A stretch of DNA of 64,000 nucleotides from CAVZYN01 sp963779515 (GTDB lineage Bacteria; Pseudomonadota; Alphaproteobacteria; Rhizobiales; Hyphomicrobiaceae), in the NCBI GenBank assembly GCA_963779515.1, contig CAVZYN010000009.1, positions 310,001 to 374,000 on the forward strand, written 5' to 3'. A program made the position numbers and the translations under genes. Numbering within the stretch: the first letter of the stretch is position 1; each line of letters opens with the position of its first letter. The notes under the pieces were generated by a model. That model was not told the origin of the DNA. It ran no database searches and was given only the letters and a program-made list of their open reading frames with translations. Of the stretch, positions 1 through 7,886 are shown piece by piece.

Positions 1-291
1 GTTGGTATCGCCATGGGGGGTGGAACTGATGTTGCTCTGGAGACGGGTGATGCGGCCGTGCTGCATGGCCGCGTCGGCGACGTCGCGGCGATGGTCGACC
101 TGTCGCGACGCACCATGGCGAACATCCGCAGCAACATCGTCATTGCGCTCGGGCTGAAGGCCTTCTTCCTGGTGACGACTGTGCTCGGGGTCACAGGGCT
201 CTGGCCGGCTATTCTTGCCGATACCGGTGCGACTGTCCTTGTCACATTGAACGCGCTTCGTCTGCTCCAAGTGCCGCGCACCGCCGCTTGA
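1..291 (+). CDS. Heavy-metal P1B-type ATPase, C-terminal fragment
   Basis: The frame is open from base 1, so the gene begins outside the window; about 96 residues are visible. It starts with GIAMGGGTDVAL, which in P-type ATPases directly follows the hinge motif of the P domain, and continues with VALETGDAAVL. Two C-terminal membrane helices follow, ending ADTGATVLVTLNALRLL. The Asp-x-Gly in the last helix is typical of Zn/Cd/Pb exporters (ZntA/CadA type). It is probably chromosomal backbone flanking the photosynthesis cluster, ending about 110 bp before the first, oppositely oriented, cluster gene. Metal specificity is inferred only from the last helix. Confidence 0.85.
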   Translation, partial: VGIAMGGGTDVALETGDAAVLHGRVGDVAAMVDLSRRTMANIRSNIVIALGLKAFFLVTTVLGVTGLWPAILADTGATVLVTLNALRLLQVPRTAA

Positions 292-400
292 GCAAGGCAG
301 GAGCCCTACTATTCGCTGCGCAGAGCCTCTTTCGCTTTGTGCCATGTCCATGTGGTTCGTCCCCGGTGACGACCGGGTACGCGGGAAGACGGCGCCCGAG

Positions 401-664
401 TTACCGCCATCGCCGCGCGAGATCCACGAGATGGGTGATCAGCGCGGCCGTCAGCGGGGCTGCGACCGCGTACCAGGCGCCGCCCGTCAGCGCGATCCGA
501 AGTGCGATCATCAGGCATGCGCCCGACGCAAGCGTCCATAGGACCTCGCGCAGCGCGATACCGCGGCCGGTCGCGCGATGATAAACGGCAAGGGCGATGG
601 CCTCGGCCAGCACCAGCACCAAGATCGCATCGATGATGCGGCCATTTGCGAACCACGCCGACAT
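401..664 (-). CDS. Small membrane protein of unknown function
   Basis: The 87-residue product has about three hydrophobic segments (IIDAILVLVLAEAIALAVY, LASGACLMIALRIAL, WYAVAAPLTAALITHLV) and a basic end (ARRWR). A strong ribosome site (AGGAGGAAT) sits just upstream of the ATG, so this is very likely a real gene. It lies downstream of tspO on the same strand, separated by 172 bp, at the left edge of the photosynthesis cluster. I do not recognise a family with certainty; similar small membrane proteins occur at PGC edges, but a photosynthetic role is only inference. Confidence 0.6.
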   Translation of the reverse strand: MSAWFANGRIIDAILVLVLAEAIALAVYHRATGRGIALREVLWTLASGACLMIALRIALTGGAWYAVAAPLTAALITHLVDLARRWR

Positions 665-836
665 ATTCCTCCTGGGCCTGCTAAGCGCTCACGTTCGACG
701 ATCCGGCTTGCGCCGGTCAAGGCAGGGCAATCACTCTGCCCAACTAGCGCTGAAAAATCACCTCCCGTCGCGGATCGACGATCCCGCGCATCGCATCACC
801 TTGGCCGCGCCGACCGCTTAAAGTGGGCGGTAGATG

Positions 837-1325
837 TCAGAACGGCGCGTTCAGGCGCACGACGGCCCCGTTCAAGATGCCGGCAAACGTTACCCAGGCG
901 AGATAGGGAATCAGCAGCACGGCCGCGCGCGGCGACCATCGCTTGATGACCACGATCAGCGCCACGATCGACAGCCACAGCACCACGACCTCGATCAGCG
1001 CCCAATCCGGCCGGCGCAATTTGAAAAACAGGACACTCCAGAGCACGTTGACGGCGGCGTTGACGGCAAACAGCCAGACCAGCGTGCGCCTGTGCCCCGC
1101 GTCCGGTGCCGAGCGCCACGCGATCGTCCCCGCAGTCGCGATAAATCCGAAGATGACCGTCCATGCCGGCCCGAACAGCCAATCGGGCGGCTGCCAGGAC
1201 GGCTTGGCGAGACCGCGATACCAGGGGCCGATTTCGGTGGCGAGGCCCCCGAGAATCGCCACGGCGCAGACTGCCGCAATAGCCACGGCCGCCACGGCCG
1301 TTACGCCATGCGGCTCGGCCCTCAT
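837..1325 (-). CDS. tspO: TspO/MBR family tryptophan-rich sensory protein
   Basis: The 162-residue protein has five predicted membrane helices and the family hallmarks WYRGLAKPSWQPPDWLFGPAW in the first loop and NVLWSVLFFKLRRPDWAL later. TspO binds porphyrins in the outer membrane of Rhodobacter and affects photosynthesis gene expression through tetrapyrrole export or turnover; that role is known from the family. Its ATG overlaps the bchP stop codon by 4 bp, so the two are translationally coupled. The order bchG-carrier-bchP-tspO is a familiar PGC arrangement. Length is normal for the family. Confidence 0.93.
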   Translation of the reverse strand: MRAEPHGVTAVAAVAIAAVCAVAILGGLATEIGPWYRGLAKPSWQPPDWLFGPAWTVIFGFIATAGTIAWRSAPDAGHRRTLVWLFAVNAAVNVLWSVLFFKLRRPDWALIEVVVLWLSIVALIVVIKRWSPRAAVLLIPYLAWVTFAGILNGAVVRLNAPF

Positions 1326-2578
1326 GCGCGCGCAAGCCCGAGCAGATGCGCCAGATCCTTGAGGAAGATACGGGCGTGCACCAGCGGCTCGCGCGAGACG
1401 AGCCGCTTGTTCATGTAGGAGTCGAACGTCAGCCGCTGCACATCCGCGTCGCGGCAGATGGCGACGAAGCGCTCGCGGCGAGCGTCGTTGCGATACCAGA
1501 AGTGCTGCATCATGCCGAGGATCCAGAACACCCGGCCATGTGCGCGCATGAACTCGCGACGGGCGCCGGCCAGCTGGCGCGCATTACCGGTCATGAGGAA
1601 GGCGTCGACGGCGCGCGCCGCCGTGCGGCCCGACGCCATGGCGTAGTAGATGCCTTCGCCGGACGCGGGCGCGACGACGCCTGCGGCATCGCCGGCCAGG
1701 ACGATGTCGCGACCGTTGTCCCATCGCGCCAGCGGTTTCAGCGGGATCGGCGCGCCTTCGCGGCGCAGTGTCTCGGCTTTATCCAGACCGTTTTCGGCGC
1801 GGATCTTGGCGACCGCGGTCTTGAGCGAGAAGCCTTTCTGCGCGCTGCCGGTGCCAACGCTCGTCGTCGCGCCGTGCGGAAACACCCAGCAATAGAAATC
1901 GGGCGACGTGTCACCTTTATAAATCACGTCGCAACGGCTCGCCTCGAAGTGATCGTTGCCCGGCGCGGGCGCCGCCGTGCTGCAGGCGATCGGCGAACGA
2001 ATGACCTCGTGGTAAGCGAAGACACACTTGGGGCGTGCGTAGGGCATGGCAAGGCGGGCGACGGTGGAGACGGCGCCGTCGGCGCCGATGACGGCGCGTG
2101 CTCGAATGCGTTGCAGCGGTTGCTCCTCGCCCGGCGACCCGGCGGGGGCTCCAGTGCTGGCTCCAGCACGGGCTCCAGTGCGGACTTGGACGACAGTGAT
2201 ACCGTCGGGGTCGCGGTCGAGCGCGACGACGCTACCCGTCATGCGGACGGCGCCATTGGCTTGGGCGCGGTCGCGGAGCCAATCATCGAACACGTCGCGA
2301 TCGACCATGCCGACGAATCCGCCATCGATTGGAATGTCGACGCGGGCTTTTTTCGGCGACACCATGCGTGCCGAGCGAATGCGCGCGACCAGAAGTTCTT
2401 CGGGGATCGAGAACTCGGAGATCAGCCGTGGGGGAATCGCGCCGCCGCAGGGCTTGATCCGGCCAGCCTTATCGAGCAGCAGCACTTTGCGGCCCATGTT
2501 CGCCAGATCGGTGGCGGCGGTGGCGCCCGCCGGACCACCGCCAACCACGACGACATCGAAAGTTTCGAGCGGTTGCAT
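1322..2578 (-). CDS. bchP: Geranylgeranyl diphosphate/bacteriochlorophyll reductase BchP
   Basis: BchP reduces the geranylgeranyl tail of bacteriochlorophyll to phytyl. The 418-residue protein begins MQPLETFDVVVVGGGPAG, an N-terminal FAD dinucleotide fold. It also has PCGGAIPPRL near residue 45 and the second FAD motif LAGDAAGVVAPASGEG, all typical of the ChlP/BchP family. A longer in-frame extension to 2728 exists, but it overlaps the neighbouring carrier and lacks family similarity. The ATG at 2578 has GAGGGTGAG upstream and is preferred. It lies 4 bp after the carrier gene and overlaps tspO, so this is one operon with bchG. Confidence 0.95.
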   Translation of the reverse strand: MQPLETFDVVVVGGGPAGATAATDLANMGRKVLLLDKAGRIKPCGGAIPPRLISEFSIPEELLVARIRSARMVSPKKARVDIPIDGGFVGMVDRDVFDDWLRDRAQANGAVRMTGSVVALDRDPDGITVVQVRTGARAGASTGAPAGSPGEEQPLQRIRARAVIGADGAVSTVARLAMPYARPKCVFAYHEVIRSPIACSTAAPAPGNDHFEASRCDVIYKGDTSPDFYCWVFPHGATTSVGTGSAQKGFSLKTAVAKIRAENGLDKAETLRREGAPIPLKPLARWDNGRDIVLAGDAAGVVAPASGEGIYYAMASGRTAARAVDAFLMTGNARQLAGARREFMRAHGRVFWILGMMQHFWYRNDARRERFVAICRDADVQRLTFDSYMNKRLVSREPLVHARIFLKDLAHLLGLARA

Positions 2579-2582
2579 CGGC

Positions 2583-3950
2583 TCACCCTCGGCCGGCGTC
2601 GGGGACGAGCTGCCCGATCGGCTCGGCTGATGGCCGTTTTGGCGCCATGATCCAATCGCTGCCGGCAGCACGGCCGAGCCGCATCGCCAGCACAGCTGCG
2701 ACGACGAACAGGCCAGCCTCGGCGGCAAACACTGCGGCGTATGCGAGCGCTTGCGATCCGATCAACAGGCGCGCGATGTCGCTCGCCAGCGCGCCCGCGA
2801 GGCCGCCGATGCCAAAGGCGATGCCTTGCGCCGCGCCCCACAGTCCCATGCGGACACCCTCGCGGCCCTTACGGCCCTGGCCCGCGAAATTCATCATCGA
2901 TCCGATGGCGGCGATAGCGAAGGCACCGTTGGCGACGCCGAGCGCGAAGACCGACGTGCGGAGCGGCCATGACGGGCCGACGATGCCGGCCATCACGAGG
3001 CTCATGAGGGCGGCCGCCGATGCGAGGCAGCCGCCGACGATCCACAGTTTCAGCGATCCAAACACGGGACCGCCGATCACGCTCGCGGCGATCCCGACGG
3101 TGACCATGCCGGCGAACACTCCGCCATGTTGCAAGCCGGACAACTTTGTCGATTGCCCTGGCGTGTAGGCGAAGATCGCGCCCGCGAACGGCTCGAGGAT
3201 CAGATCCTGCGCGCTGTAGGCCAGCATCGAGACAAAGATGAAGATTGTGAAGAGCCGGGCTTGCGGTTCGGACCAGACTTCCAGCAATGCGTCGCGGAAA
3301 GAGTGCGCGGCGGCGTGCGGACCGAGAGCGGCGTGGGGAGAAGCTTCGGCCGGACCTTCAACGCCGGACACCGCCAGCACGGTGACGATGACCGCCAGAA
3401 CCGACACCACGGTTGCCACGGCGATCAGCCGCGATGGCGAATAGGGATCGAGATTGTGGCCCGCCATGATGGCTGTGATCGTGAAACCAAAGATCATCAT
3501 CAACCAAACGATGGTCGCGGCGGCGGCGCGCTGATGCTCCGCGGTACGCTTGGCAAGCAGGACCAGTAGCGTCGTTCCCGCGGCGCTCACACCGGCACCG
3601 ATCGCCAGAAACGCAACAACGGCGAGCGCCAATCCGGCCGTGGGCGACGTGCTCATCCAAGCTGTCGCCACTGCCGCTAGAATGCCGCCGGCTGCCAACA
3701 CGCACATGCCGCCAATGATCCACGGCGTGCGCCGGCCGCCGACATCGGATCCAAACCCCATGCGGGGGCGCAGGACTTGCACCGCGTAGTGCAGTCCAAT
3801 CAGCACGCCAGGAATGAGTGCGGGCAGAGCCAACTCCACCACCATGACGCGGTTCAGCGTTGACGTCGTCAGCACGACGATCGCGCCGAGCGCGGTCTGG
3901 ACGAGCCCCAGTCTGACAATTCCGAACCATCCGAGTGGTGCTTGGACCAT
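2583..3950 (-). CDS. PucC/BCD-family MFS transporter (bchP-bchG linked)
   Basis: This membrane carrier of about 455 residues has roughly 12 helices and belongs to the bacteriochlorophyll-delivery branch of the major facilitator superfamily (PucC, LhaA, ORF428). Visible family signatures are LGAIVVLTTSTLNRVMVVEL in the first helix and PRMGFGSDVGGRRTPWI in the first cytoplasmic loop. In Rhodobacter the equivalent gene (orf428) also lies between bchG and bchP. Members are thought to help deliver pigment to antenna apoproteins; the exact role of this paralogue is unknown. The start at 3950 is chosen because AGAGGGG lies just upstream. A second paralogue, lhaA, lies at 16.6 kb. Confidence 0.9.
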   Translation of the reverse strand: MVQAPLGWFGIVRLGLVQTALGAIVVLTTSTLNRVMVVELALPALIPGVLIGLHYAVQVLRPRMGFGSDVGGRRTPWIIGGMCVLAAGGILAAVATAWMSTSPTAGLALAVVAFLAIGAGVSAAGTTLLVLLAKRTAEHQRAAAATIVWLMMIFGFTITAIMAGHNLDPYSPSRLIAVATVVSVLAVIVTVLAVSGVEGPAEASPHAALGPHAAAHSFRDALLEVWSEPQARLFTIFIFVSMLAYSAQDLILEPFAGAIFAYTPGQSTKLSGLQHGGVFAGMVTVGIAASVIGGPVFGSLKLWIVGGCLASAAALMSLVMAGIVGPSWPLRTSVFALGVANGAFAIAAIGSMMNFAGQGRKGREGVRMGLWGAAQGIAFGIGGLAGALASDIARLLIGSQALAYAAVFAAEAGLFVVAAVLAMRLGRAAGSDWIMAPKRPSAEPIGQLVPDAGRG

Positions 3951-3978
3951 CTTTACCCCTCTCTGATCAGGCCAGCGA

Positions 3979-4869
3979 TCACGCCGGCCGGATTGCAATC
4001 GCACTGATGAGCATTCCCAAAACGAACAGGCCGACGCCGGTCGCGTTGTACCAAGGCGCGCGTTCCGCCGGATTCTCGAGTAGCCGGCGCATCAAGACGA
4101 CTTGTGCCGCGATGAGGGCGCCAACGACGGCGGCTGGCAGCACCAAGCCCCAGATCACGAGACATGCCACCACGGCGATCTGCGCAAGCGTCATGAAGAG
4201 ACAGGCGACGAGACCGGCCTTCTCCGCGCCGAGACGCACCGGCAAAGAGCCGATGCCGGTACGCGTGTCGCCATCGATGGATTTGAAATCGTTCAAGGTC
4301 ATGATGCCGTGGGCACCGAGGCTGTAGAGCATGGCCAAGACGATTGTGCGCGGCTCGGGCCATGCGCCGCCGGTCATGATGGCGGCGCCCGTCACCCAGC
4401 TCAGGCCTTCATAGCTGAAGCCGCAGGCCGCGTTGCCCCACCAGCCGTTCTTTTTCAAGCGCACGGGCGGCGCGCTGTAGGCCCAGGCGAGGATCAAGCC
4501 GATGATCGTGGCGCCCGTCACGACGGGACCGAGCATCGTTGCGACCGCCAACGACAGCAGCGACCACGCGATGGCGATGTAGAGACCCCAGCGGCCCGGG
4601 ATGCGACCCGAGGGAATCGGACGGTGCGGCTCGTTGAGTGCATCGACGTGGCGATCGAACCAGTCATTGACCGCTTGGCTGGCGGCACACACCAGCGGCC
4701 CCGCCAGCGCAATGCCCAACACGATCGCGGGCCAGCGGCCGCTGGCAGCGACGCCCGTCGACACCACCCCGCATCCGAAGGCCCACATCGGCGGAAACCA
4801 GGTGACTGGCTTCAGCAGTTCGAGAACGGCGCGCGGCGCGGGAACCGCCAAGGGGGTGTCAGCAAACAT
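3979..4869 (-). CDS. bchG: Bacteriochlorophyll synthase (polyprenyl transferase) BchG
   Basis: BchG attaches geranylgeranyl or phytyl diphosphate to bacteriochlorophyllide a at the membrane. The 296-residue protein belongs to the UbiA prenyltransferase family. The first Asp-rich motif is NDWFDRHVDALNEPHRPIPSG at residues 68-88, and the second is LNDFKSIDGDTRTG. Seven to nine hydrophobic helices follow, and the length is typical. It is the first gene of the bchG-carrier-bchP-tspO operon. No Shine-Dalgarno sequence precedes the ATG, and a good sigma70-like promoter would start transcription about at the start codon, so the mRNA may be leaderless (see the promoter entry). Confidence 0.95.
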   Translation of the reverse strand: MFADTPLAVPAPRAVLELLKPVTWFPPMWAFGCGVVSTGVAASGRWPAIVLGIALAGPLVCAASQAVNDWFDRHVDALNEPHRPIPSGRIPGRWGLYIAIAWSLLSLAVATMLGPVVTGATIIGLILAWAYSAPPVRLKKNGWWGNAACGFSYEGLSWVTGAAIMTGGAWPEPRTIVLAMLYSLGAHGIMTLNDFKSIDGDTRTGIGSLPVRLGAEKAGLVACLFMTLAQIAVVACLVIWGLVLPAAVVGALIAAQVVLMRRLLENPAERAPWYNATGVGLFVLGMLISAIAIRPA

Positions 4870-4873
4870 GACA
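4857..4873. promoter_or_regulatory. Degenerate PpsR-like site (TGT-N11-ACA) at bchG start
   Basis: TGT at 4857-4859 and ACA at 4871-4873 are separated by 11 rather than the canonical 12 bases. The site straddles the bchG start codon and the predicted transcription start. Its placement suits repression, but the spacing is off, so this is a weak call. Confidence 0.3.
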
Positions 4874-4875
4874 GC

Positions 4876-4903
4876 ATTATCGTCAACAAAAACTGACAGT
4901 CAA
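4876..4903 (-). promoter_or_regulatory. Predicted sigma70-like promoter of bchG
   Basis: Read on the minus strand, TTGACT (4903-4898), a 16-bp spacer and GATAAT (4881-4876) form a good sigma70-like promoter. The expected start of transcription is about base 4869, the A of the bchG ATG, implying a leaderless or nearly leaderless mRNA. It is predicted from sequence only. Confidence 0.45.
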
Positions 4904-5010
4904 CGGCTATTGACCTTAATGGAGCCGAACATGGAGCGGACATGGAGCGGCGAAAATGCAGCCGAAAACGCAGTGCTGATACCGATGCGGGCGGTGATGT
5001 TCGCGACAGA

Positions 5011-5078
5011 TGGGAGCCCATCGCGACCGCTGTGTTAGCCCATCGCGAAAACAGGTGTCAGCCGATGGCGAAAACAGT
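5011..5078. repeat. Three imperfect 22-23 bp tandem repeats between ppsR and bchG
   Basis: Units start at 5011, 5033 and 5056. They share the core AGCCCATCGCGA or AGCCGATGGCGA, and two end in AAAACAG. The 5' flank (4919-5000) also has short repeats (ATGGAGCGG twice, CGAAAA...GCAGCCGAAAA). Repeated motifs of this kind are found at the ends of IS21-type elements in rhizobia, but no transposase is present, so an insertion-sequence scar is inference. The gap 4870-5158 otherwise holds only the bchG promoter. Confidence 0.5.
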
Positions 5079-5158
5079 TTGAGTGGCGCAAGTGGTGGCC
5101 GAAACGGAAGCCACGCACAGCGCCACCGTTGGAGCGCTGCTCGCGCGCGGCGTCTCGC

Positions 5159-6568
5159 TCACTCGTCGGTGGCGGGGTCGCTCAAGCCATAGCGGCGCAG
5201 TTTGACGTAGAGACTTTGACGGCTGAGGCCGAGCATTTCGGCGGCCGAGGCGCGATTGTCGCGCACGAGTTCGAGCGCGGCCTCGATGCAGAGACGCTCA
5301 ATCAGATCCGTCGTCTCGCGCACGAGATTTTTCAGCGGCACTTGCCCGACGAGGCCGGTCAACTGCTTCACGGAGCGCGGCAGCTCGCGGCCCGCGAGCG
5401 AGTCGGATGCGAGACGGCGCCCGACCGACCGGATGGTGAGGCCGATGCACGGCTGCTCGCCTTCCACCACCGAGACGGCTGAAACTTCGACATCCTCCAC
5501 CGAGCCGAATTCACCGCGCATGATGGTCGAGAAGTGACGGACGGTGCCGTGCTCGGTCAGGTTCGATCGCAATGTCTGCAGCTCGACCGGCGAGCGGCCG
5601 AGCCAGCGCTCGAGCGGCTCGGTCCGCGCTTGCTCGGCCGACGCCAATTGCGCCAAGTCGAGGAATGCGGAATTGACTGTCAAGATCCGCTGGTCTTCGC
5701 CCACCACGGCGAAGCCGTCGGGCATGCTTTCGACGACACGCTGCAGCGTCGCGTTGGCCTTGGCGTTTTCGCCGGGGCTCGCGGTGCGCTCGGGCGCCAG
5801 CCGGATGAGGAGATGCGAGGCGTGCTCCTGGCGGAACAACGAAGCCGAAACCTGCACGTCGGGCCGGCCGGATTTGCTGCCCATGAATTGTATCCGGGTC
5901 TGCTCGGGCCGTCCGGTTACGCGGATCGATTGCGCCAGCGCCTTGGTGGCATTGACGCTTGCCGGATCGACGAACTCAAAAAACTGCCGGCCAATGATCC
6001 GCTTTGAATCTTTGCCGAGAAGCTGGAGCGCCGCCGGATTGGCCTCGATGATCTTGAGCGTCTGCGCCTCGGCGATGATGACGGCTTCGGCCGCCATCTG
6101 AAACAGCTGGCGGTAGCGCGTCTCGGCAAAGCGCAGGCGCGCGTACTCGCGCTCCATGGATTGTTGCGCATCGACCAGGCGCTGCTGGAGCAGCGACATC
6201 GATCGCAGTTCGCGCCCGACGGCGAGAATGCGGCCGTTGCTGCCCATGTGGAGGGCCGAATAGCGGACGGGCAGATCGGCGCCTTGTGTCGGGTGATTGA
6301 CTTGGCGCCAGCGCGGCGCCGCTTTGGTGGAGGCGTCGCGGATCAATTCCTGGACTTTTGGCCGGCTTTCAACGGTAACTGTCTCGATCCAGGGTTTGCC
6401 GATCCAGCTCGAAAATTTGGTTTCGCCGGTCAATTCGTCATTGCCGACCGCAAGGTCGCGGACGACGCCTTGCCCATCAACCACGAGCGCAATATCGGTC
6501 GCCGCCGTGACAAGCCGGGAGACGGCATCGGCATCGAGGCTCCCGAGCGACTTTTTGAGGCCTTTCAC
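5159..6568 (-). CDS. ppsR: Photosynthesis gene repressor PpsR/CrtJ
   Basis: PpsR is the aerobic repressor of bch, crt and puc genes and binds TGT-N12-ACA. The 469-residue protein has an N-terminal domain, a glutamine-rich helix near residues 120-150 (SLLQQRLVDAQQSMEREYARL), two PAS domains (about 150-260 and 280-390) and a C-terminal Fis-type helix-turn-helix (SAAEMLGLSRQSLYVKLRRYG). Only two cysteines occur: C427 beside the HTH, matching the redox Cys of Rhodobacter PpsR, and C374. The equivalent of Rhodobacter C251 is missing. The start is GTG with GGAGAAGG 10 bp upstream. It lies directly downstream of ppaA, the usual partner. Confidence 0.95.
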   Translation of the reverse strand: MKGLKKSLGSLDADAVSRLVTAATDIALVVDGQGVVRDLAVGNDELTGETKFSSWIGKPWIETVTVESRPKVQELIRDASTKAAPRWRQVNHPTQGADLPVRYSALHMGSNGRILAVGRELRSMSLLQQRLVDAQQSMEREYARLRFAETRYRQLFQMAAEAVIIAEAQTLKIIEANPAALQLLGKDSKRIIGRQFFEFVDPASVNATKALAQSIRVTGRPEQTRIQFMGSKSGRPDVQVSASLFRQEHASHLLIRLAPERTASPGENAKANATLQRVVESMPDGFAVVGEDQRILTVNSAFLDLAQLASAEQARTEPLERWLGRSPVELQTLRSNLTEHGTVRHFSTIMRGEFGSVEDVEVSAVSVVEGEQPCIGLTIRSVGRRLASDSLAGRELPRSVKQLTGLVGQVPLKNLVRETTDLIERLCIEAALELVRDNRASAAEMLGLSRQSLYVKLRRYGLSDPATDE

Positions 6569-6674
6569 GGCGCCTGTACCTTCTCCAACGCCATGTGGCC
6601 TCCAGCGCCAAGTGGCTCCAACGCCAGCGGCGATTTGGCGACCTCAGCACATGCAGAGGCGCCAACGCATCAGT

Positions 6675-7569
6675 TTACCAACGACGTGCTGAATCGCCGA
6701 GGAAACGTTCGGCCTGCAACACCGCTTCGCGCGCATCGACGGCGGTGGCATCAGCTCCGACCAGCGCCACTCGATCCGGCTGCTGTGCGAACGCTGGTCC
6801 CCCCACCATTATTCCGACAGCCTTGTTGGTGCTGGCACGACGCAACGACCTAATATCCGAACCCATTTCTTCAAGCAAGACGTCACAACTGGCGGAAAGG
6901 CAGATGACATCGAACCGCTCTCGTGCAACCAGCGCGGTCTGATCTTTCGGGCGCAGGCCGTCAGCCCGCACCACATCCCAGCCGGCGCGCCGGAGGAAGA
7001 CCTCCAGCATGGCGATGCCAAACGTGTGCTGCGTGTTCTTCGGGGGGATCAGGAGTGCGCGGCGGCCCGGGCTCCAGGGCGGCGTGTCGCGCTCGAAATC
7101 GGAACTGTAAATCCGCAGCAGCTGCTGTAGACGGGTCATGCCGATCGTGACGTCGGCAAAGGTGCAGGTGTCTTCGATCCAGTAGCGGCCGAGCCTGACG
7201 GCGGCCGGTGCCAGCAGGTCGAGGAAGATCGACTTCGAGCGCGACGCCGCTGGCCAGCAGGTCTTCGACGTATGCAGTGGCGCCGGCGAGATCGTCGCCG
7301 ACGACCGTATCCGCCAGGGCGGTGACGTCGCCGGCAGTTATGCGGTGCGATCGAAATCCTTTGAATACTTTTTGCTGAGAGGCGCTGTTTGCGAGGAGCA
7401 GCCGGGGGATTATTTCGGACTCTATGGTCTGCGCCAGGCGCAGCGCACGCTGATTGGCACGCTGGGTGTCGTCGATGCGGGGCGGGGCGTGAGGTTTGGG
7501 TTTGCGATGCGGCCAATAACCGGGCGTAGAGGTGATTGCGCCGACATCGTCGTGCTTGAGCTCCGCCAT
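6675..7569 (-). pseudogene. ppaA: PpaA/AerR-type cobalamin-binding antirepressor, frameshifted
   Basis: Two pieces in different frames together make one AerR/PpaA protein. The N-terminal half starts with ATG at 7569 behind AGGAGGGG (MAELKHDDVGAITS... to DLLASGVALEV). The C-terminal half, from about IFLDLLAPAAVRLGRYWIED onward, ends at 6675 and holds the B12-binding domain with NTQHTFGIAML and VGGPAFAQQ. The frame changes near 7230, where one base is extra (895 bp in total, one more than a multiple of three). The intact family member would be about 297 aa and antagonises PpsR in a light- and B12-dependent way. Whether this is a true mutation or a sequence error cannot be told here. Confidence 0.85.
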
Positions 7570-7592
7570 TTGCCCCTCCTGGATTCACCGAC

Positions 7593-7610
7593 TGTCAAGC
7601 AGTCGGGACA
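7593..7610. promoter_or_regulatory. PpsR/CrtJ box TGT-N12-ACA (ppaA/bchF intergenic)
   Basis: TGT at 7593-7595 and ACA at 7608-7610 are separated by exactly 12 bases, with the extended TGTC...GACA symmetry. It sits 24 bp upstream of the ppaA start and in the divergent region shared with bchF. The 317-bp gap 7570-7886 otherwise shows only a degenerate second box and the bchF leader; no gene is seen in it. Confidence 0.75.
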
Positions 7611-7800
7611 CTTCTCATTCGAACCCTGCATTTGAACCCTGTTCCGGAACTCCCGAGGCCGGGTTCAATCCTTGCGACATGTTCGCAAAACCACTCTGGC
7701 ACCGCTGTTTTTGGCGCTTGGATCTGCGTCACTCTTACTCACGCAAATTTCTGACGGTGAGAAAAGGTGTAGTTCTACTCTTGTCGTAAGGAAAACTTTA

Positions 7801-7818
7801 CGTCTAGTTTGGTTGACA
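7801..7818 (+). promoter_or_regulatory. Degenerate PpsR box (CGT-N12-ACA) overlapping TTGACA
   Basis: CGT (7801-7803) and ACA (7816-7818) are spaced 12 bp apart with one mismatch to the consensus. The right half is part of a perfect TTGACA -35 hexamer (7813-7818) pointing to bchF. No convincing -10 was found; TAGCCT at 18 bp is poor. A plausible second PpsR site for bchF. Confidence 0.35.
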
Positions 7819-7886
7819 GTCTCTGGGGCAGCAAGATAGCCTCTGAATATCAAGCTCCACATGGGAGCACAGCGGAGGGCAGACCG

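Noticed and set aside
1346..2650. 434-codon open frame on the plus strand opposite bchP
   Set aside because: It lies entirely antisense to an intact bchP with clear FAD motifs; long opposite-strand frames are expected in GC-rich DNA, and it has no recognisable domain.
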